Shown in pieces: positions 5,016-9,013 of a DNA stretch of 9,013 nucleotides. The notes below the pieces were generated by a model. That model had not been told where the DNA came from and did no database searches. It saw only the letters and a program-made list of their open reading frames with translations. The position numbers were made by a program, and so were the translations under genes. Positions within the stretch are counted from its first letter, which is position 1. Each line of letters begins with the position of its first letter. Source of the DNA: Synergistaceae bacterium (GTDB lineage Bacteria > Synergistota > Synergistia > Synergistales > Synergistaceae); contig JAISQC010000214.1 in assembly GCA_031274465.1 (NCBI GenBank), forward strand, positions 1 to 9,013, read 5' to 3'.

Positions 5016-8000
5016 ATGGCTTTGCTGCATGTGGGGCTCGATATAGGTTCGACTACGGCGAAGGCTGTGGTGCTGGACGAGGATGACCTCCTCGTGCACA
5101 GCAGCTATCGCAGGCATTTCGCCGACATACGCACTACGGCCCGAGGGATGATGGGCGAGCTGAGGGATCGCTACAGCGGCTCTATGATAACCATGGCGGT
5201 GGCGGGGTCCGGTGCCATAGCGATCGCCGAAGGGATGCACGTCACGTTCGCCCAGGAGCTGATCGCATGTCGGGCGAGCGTGGAGAGGTACCTCAAGGGC
5301 GTGGACGTGAGCATAGAGCTCGGCGGCGAGGACGCGAAGCTGACGTTTTTCGACCCGTCGGGCATAGACCAGAGGATGAACGAGACCTGCGCCGGCGGCA
5401 CCGGGGCCTTCCTCGATCAGATGGCGGCGCTGCTGGGCACCGACGTGGCGGGGCTTAACGAACTCGCCAAAGGGTACCGCACCATCTATCCGATAGCGTC
5501 GCGCTGCGGCGTGTTCGCCAAGACCGACATCCAGCCCCTTCTCAACGACGGCGCCTCCAGGGCAGACATCGCGGTGTCGATATTTCAGGCAATAGTCAAT
5601 CAGACGATAAGCGGTCTGGCCTGCGGGCGAAAGATAGCCGGGAACGTGGCTTTCCTCGGGGGGCCGCTCTATTTCCTGTCGGAGCTGCGGAAGCGTTTTG
5701 CGCAGACGCTCGGATTGAAGGACGACCAATGTATTTTTCCGGAAAACCCGCACCTTTTCGTAGCGATCGGGGCGGCGATACTCGGCAAAAGGAGCGGCCC
5801 GGTGGATCTGGGGAAGCTTCAGAGCAAAGCCGCTGTGTTTTTCGCGCGCGGCGGTCAGGGGGCCGTCAATGTCCTTCCGGCCCTTTTCGCGGACGAGGAC
5901 GCCAAAGCGGAGTTCAAAAAAAGGCACGCGGCGAACGCCGCAAAAAGGGCGAGCCTGCGCGATTATTCCGGGCCGGCGTACCTCGGCCTCGACGTGGGCT
6001 CCACCACGACAAAGGCCGTGCTGATGGGTTCGCGGGGGGAAGCGCTCTTCACCCGCTACCGCCCGACCGGCGGGGGTGAGCCGATACGCACCGTCCGCGA
6101 GCTCTTGGCGGAACTGTACGAAGAGCTGCCCTGCGGCGTCTCGATCAGGCGAAGCTGCGTCACCGGCTACGGCGAGAAGCTGGTCAAGGCCGCTTTCGGC
6201 ATAGACGTAGGGGAGGTCGAGACCGTCGCTCACGCCGTTGCGGCGCAATTCGCGCTGCCCGGGGCGGATTTTGTCATAGACATAGGCGGGCAGGACATGA
6301 AATGCTTGGGCTTGAAGGATGGCGTCATCAACAGGGTTTTCCTGAACGAGGCGTGTTCCTCTGGCTGCGGCTCCTTCCTGCAGAGCTTCGCCGAATCGCT
6401 TGAGATGTCCGTGGAGGACTTCGCCGTATGCGCGGAAACTTCACTGATGCCCGTCGATCTCGGCTCGCGCTGCACTGTATTCATGAATTCGCGCGTCAGG
6501 CAGGCTCAAAAGGAGGGGGCGAGCGTCTCCGACATCTCGGCCGGCCTCGTGTACTCCGTGGTCCGCAACGCGCTCTACAAGGTTTTGAAGATTCGCAGTT
6601 TCGACGATCTCGGAAAGCGCATCGTGGTGCAGGGCGGGGCGTTCAGGAATGACGCCTTGCTCCGCGCATTCGAGCTGGTCACGGGCAGGGAGGTCGTGCG
6701 CCCCGAATTGTCGGAGCTGATGGGCGCCTTCGGTGCGGCGCTGATCGCCCGGGACTCGGACGGAGCTGGCGAGAGCGCACTCATCGGGCGCGCCGCGCTT
6801 AAATCGATGCGCGCTGCGACTGGCACCTCCCGCTGCGGGGGCTGCGGCAACAGGTGCATTTTGACCAAGACGCGTTTCGACGACGGGCGGTCTTACGTTT
6901 CAGGCAACCGGTGCGAGCGGGGCGCTGGGCGGGCAATTGCCGCTGGTGGTCGAGACGCCCCCCCCAACGTCTTCGAGCGCAAGTATAAGAGGCTGTTCGA
7001 CGCACTCGAGCCGCTGCCGCTCGAGGGCGCGCCGCGCGGCGTGATAGGCATTCCCCGCGCGCTCAACATGTATGAGAATTATCCGTTCTGGTTCGCGTTT
7101 TTCACTGCTCTGGGGTTCAGGGTCGAGCTGTCGCGCGAACGCCCGGACGACTCGCTTGGCATAGACACCATACCCTCCCAGACCGTCTGCTACCCGGCCA
7201 AATTGGTTCACAGGCACCTGCTCGACCTCCTCGGGCAGGGGATAAAGAGGATTTTTTACCCGATAATACTGCGCGAGGTGCGCGAGTTTGCCAGCTCGCA
7301 TCAGAACTTCAACTGCCCGGTCGTGTCCGGGTATCCCGACGTGGCGTTTCTCAACATAGACGAGCTCAGGGAGGGCGGCGTGGAGTTTTTATGCCCAGCT
7401 CTCCCGATGGAGACGCGCTCCCGCAACCCCGCGATGGAAAGAAGGCTTTACGAGGAGACGCTCCGCTTCGGAGTGACGAAGGAAGAGGTGAGGCGGGCCT
7501 ACGGCGAGGCGAGGAAGGCGCAGGAAGATTTCAAGAGCGACGTGAGGCGTTTTGGCGACGAGGCCATCCAATACCTTGCGGCAACCGGCGGGGTCGGGAT
7601 CGTCCTCGCCGGGCATCCGTACCACCTCGACCCGGAGGTCCATCACGGAATCCCGGAGCTCGTGCGCGGATACGGGGTCGCGGTCCTGACGGAGGACTCG
7701 ATATGCCATCGCGACGCCGGGGAAGACGCTCTTTACGTCGTTGACCAGTGGACATACCATTCGCGCCTGTTCAGAGCCGCGTCCGTGGTGGCGAAGCACC
7801 CCGATTTCAAGAACGTGCAGATGGTTCAGCTCAACTCCTTCGGGTGCGGGCTCGACGCCATAAGCTCGGATCAGGCGTCCGACTTGCTGGAGCGCCACGG
7901 GAAGCTGCACACGCTGATAAAGATCGACGAGGGGAAGAACAACGGCGCGGTCAACATAAGGATAAGGTCGCTGCTCTCATCGGTGAGGATGAGGGAAAAG

Positions 8001-9013
8001 TGCGGGGTGCCAGCCGGGTCGGGGCGCAACCCCCAGCCGCGCCGCGCGGCGAAAGCGCCCCTAGGCGCGCGCACCGTCCTCTGCCCCCCGCTGTCGTCGC
8101 ACCACTTCCAGCTCCTCGAGGTCGCCATGAGGCATTCGGGGCTTGATTTCCGGGTATTGCCCGAGGGCGGGCGCGAGTCGGTGGAGCTGGGGCTGCGCTA
8201 CGTAAACAACGACTCCTGCTATCCCGCGATGGTGGTCGTGGGGCAGTTTCTGAAGGCTCTGCAAAGCGGCTCGTACGACCCTGATTTCACGGACTGCTTT
8301 TATGCCCAGACCGGGGGGGCGTGCAGGGCGAGCAATTACGTCCCGCTGCTCCGCCGCGCGCTGGACTCGGCAGGCTTCGAAAGGGTCAGGATCCTTGCGG
8401 CGAACGCGCAGGGCAACGTCGGCGCCGAGAAGTTTTCCATTTCGGCCGGCGTTCTGTGGAGGTCGCTTTTGGCCATGCTCTACGGGGACATGCTGATGAG
8501 GCTTCTCTATAGGACCCGCCCCTACGAGCTGAATCGGGGGAGCGCCGACCTGCTGTACGGCGAATGGGTGAAGAGGTGCGGCGTCAATGTGTCGCGCGGT
8601 AGCCTGAGCCAATTCAGGCGCGACCTGGGCGATATGGTGCGCGGGTTCGCCGCGCTGCCGATAGACCCGGCGTCGAGGCCCAGGGTCGGCATAGTCGGCG
8701 AGATACTGGTGAAGTATCACAACAGGGCGAACGAGCGCCTTGTGGACGTCATAGAGAGCGAGGGCGGGGAGGCGGTGGTGCCCGACCTCTCGAACTTCCT
8801 GCTTTATTGCCTGTTCGACCCGGTGTTCGCGCACAAAAAGCTTTCCGGCGCGTTGCGCGGCAGGATATTTGGCGAGATGGGAATAGAAGCGCTGGAGTTT
8901 CTGCGGCGCCCGATGAGGCGCGCGCTCGCCGGCACCAGGTTCGGAAACATTCACGGCATCCGGGGCATGGAGGCCAAAGCCGAGACAATGGTAAGCGCTG
9001 CGAATCAGGCCGG
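5016..9013 (+). CDS. Giant acyl-CoA dehydratase activase-related protein, 3'-truncated by window edge
   Basis: ATP-driven electron-activating protein related to the activators of 2-hydroxyacyl-CoA dehydratases and benzoyl-CoA reductases (BadF/BadG/BcrA/BcrD family). Hand translation gives 1332 uninterrupted codons; family members of this architecture have about 1400 or more. The ATG has AAAGGAGGT (5002-5010) five bases upstream. Domain 1 (about 5-270): phosphate loop GLDIGSTTAK at 7-16, LGGED at 102-106, cluster cysteines C125 (NETCAGGTGAF) and C164 (SRCGVFAKTD). Domain 2 (about 321-580): GLDVGSTTTK at 324-333, DIGGQD at 422-427, C447 (NEACSSGCGSF) and C486 (SRCTVFMNS). Then C607-x2-C610-x3-C614-x18-C633, possibly an Fe-S or zinc site. 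A DUF2229-like region starts near 675 (IGIPRALNMYENYPFWF). After a Pro/Arg/Ala-rich linker (about 997-1018), the C-terminal part resembles dehydratase subunits, with NNDSCYPAMV around C1068. Cytoplasmic. The family is common in anaerobes, but the substrate is unknown. No dehydratase subunit genes lie upstream; downstream is outside the window. Confidence 0.93.
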   Translation, partial: MALLHVGLDIGSTTAKAVVLDEDDLLVHSSYRRHFADIRTTARGMMGELRDRYSGSMITMAVAGSGAIAIAEGMHVTFAQELIACRASVERYLKGVDVSIELGGEDAKLTFFDPSGIDQRMNETCAGGTGAFLDQMAALLGTDVAGLNELAKGYRTIYPIASRCGVFAKTDIQPLLNDGASRADIAVSIFQAIVNQTISGLACGRKIAGNVAFLGGPLYFLSELRKRFAQTLGLKDDQCIFPENPHLFVAIGAAILGKRSGPVDLGKLQSKAAVFFARGGQGAVNVLPALFADEDAKAEFKKRHAANAAKRASLRDYSGPAYLGLDVGSTTTKAVLMGSRGEALFTRYRPTGGGEPIRTVRELLAELYEELPCGVSIRRSCVTGYGEKLVKAAFGIDVGEVETVAHAVAAQFALPGADFVIDIGGQDMKCLGLKDGVINRVFLNEACSSGCGSFLQSFAESLEMSVEDFAVCAETSLMPVDLGSRCTVFMNSRVRQAQKEGASVSDISAGLVYSVVRNALYKVLKIRSFDDLGKRIVVQGGAFRNDALLRAFELVTGREVVRPELSELMGAFGAALIARDSDGAGESALIGRAALKSMRAATGTSRCGGCGNRCILTKTRFDDGRSYVSGNRCERGAGRAIAAGGRDAPPNVFERKYKRLFDALEPLPLEGAPRGVIGIPRALNMYENYPFWFAFFTALGFRVELSRERPDDSLGIDTIPSQTVCYPAKLVHRHLLDLLGQGIKRIFYPIILREVREFASSHQNFNCPVVSGYPDVAFLNIDELREGGVEFLCPALPMETRSRNPAMERRLYEETLRFGVTKEEVRRAYGEARKAQEDFKSDVRRFGDEAIQYLAATGGVGIVLAGHPYHLDPEVHHGIPELVRGYGVAVLTEDSICHRDAGEDALYVVDQWTYHSRLFRAASVVAKHPDFKNVQMVQLNSFGCGLDAISSDQASDLLERHGKLHTLIKIDEGKNNGAVNIRIRSLLSSVRMREKCGVPAGSGRNPQPRRAAKAPLGARTVLCPPLSSHHFQLLEVAMRHSGLDFRVLPEGGRESVELGLRYVNNDSCYPAMVVVGQFLKALQSGSYDPDFTDCFYAQTGGACRASNYVPLLRRALDSAGFERVRILAANAQGNVGAEKFSISAGVLWRSLLAMLYGDMLMRLLYRTRPYELNRGSADLLYGEWVKRCGVNVSRGSLSQFRRDLGDMVRGFAALPIDPASRPRVGIVGEILVKYHNRANERLVDVIESEGGEAVVPDLSNFLLYCLFDPVFAHKKLSGALRGRIFGEMGIEALEFLRRPMRRALAGTRFGNIHGIRGMEAKAETMVSAANQA

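Noticed and set aside
4989..6248. A 419-codon open frame on the minus strand
   Set aside because: It lies entirely antisense to the activase, whose sense frame shows family motifs from its first residues. Long antisense frames are expected in GC-rich genes, and its Arg/His/Gly/Pro-rich product matches no family I know.
8061..8954. A 297-codon open frame on the minus strand
   Set aside because: It is antisense to the C-terminal part of the activase, where the plus-strand frame is open and conserved. No family motif is seen in it.

Overview
The window looks like chromosomal DNA of a GC-rich anaerobic bacterium. The genes have strong Shine-Dalgarno sequences (AAGGAGG, AAAGGAGGT), mostly G or C in third codon positions, yet frequent AGG (Arg) and ATA (Ile) codons. 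With a giant 2-hydroxyacyl-CoA dehydratase activase homologue this suggests an amino-acid-fermenting anaerobe, and the style fits Synergistota. That placement is inference; a clostridial or deltaproteobacterial source is not excluded. No phage, CRISPR or intact transposase gene is visible.

Left part (1-3990, minus strand): a three-gene operon read right to left. A recognisable promoter (3953-3982) and a leader with a palindrome precede an 889-residue P2B-type (plasma-membrane-type) Ca2+-transporting ATPase. Then come two TerD-family proteins with acidic calcium-binding loops, separated by only 68 and 14 bases. The second TerD gene runs off the left edge. A calcium exporter with two predicted calcium-binding stress proteins suggests a calcium or envelope-stress module.

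Middle (3938-4517): a tRNA-Leu(UAG) gene on the minus strand with encoded CCA, its own promoter and a downstream hairpin. To its right is a 180-base non-coding block (4245-4424) closed by perfect 10-base inverted repeats and packed with hairpins. It is the least explained part of the window: it could be a non-autonomous mobile element (IS200/IS605-like end, PATE or MITE type) or a structured RNA.

Right part (4464-9013, plus strand): a small unrecognised protein with an N-terminal hydrophobic segment, a stem-loop that may be a terminator, then the first 1332 codons of a giant acyl-CoA dehydratase activase-related protein that stays open to the right edge. It carries two ASKHA/BadF-type ATPase domains in tandem, each with the two cluster cysteines 39 residues apart, then a four-cysteine segment, a DUF2229-like region and a dehydratase-like C-terminal region.

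The two edge genes (TerD at 1-521 and the activase from 5016) are open to the window edges and were translated by hand; both read through without a frame break.
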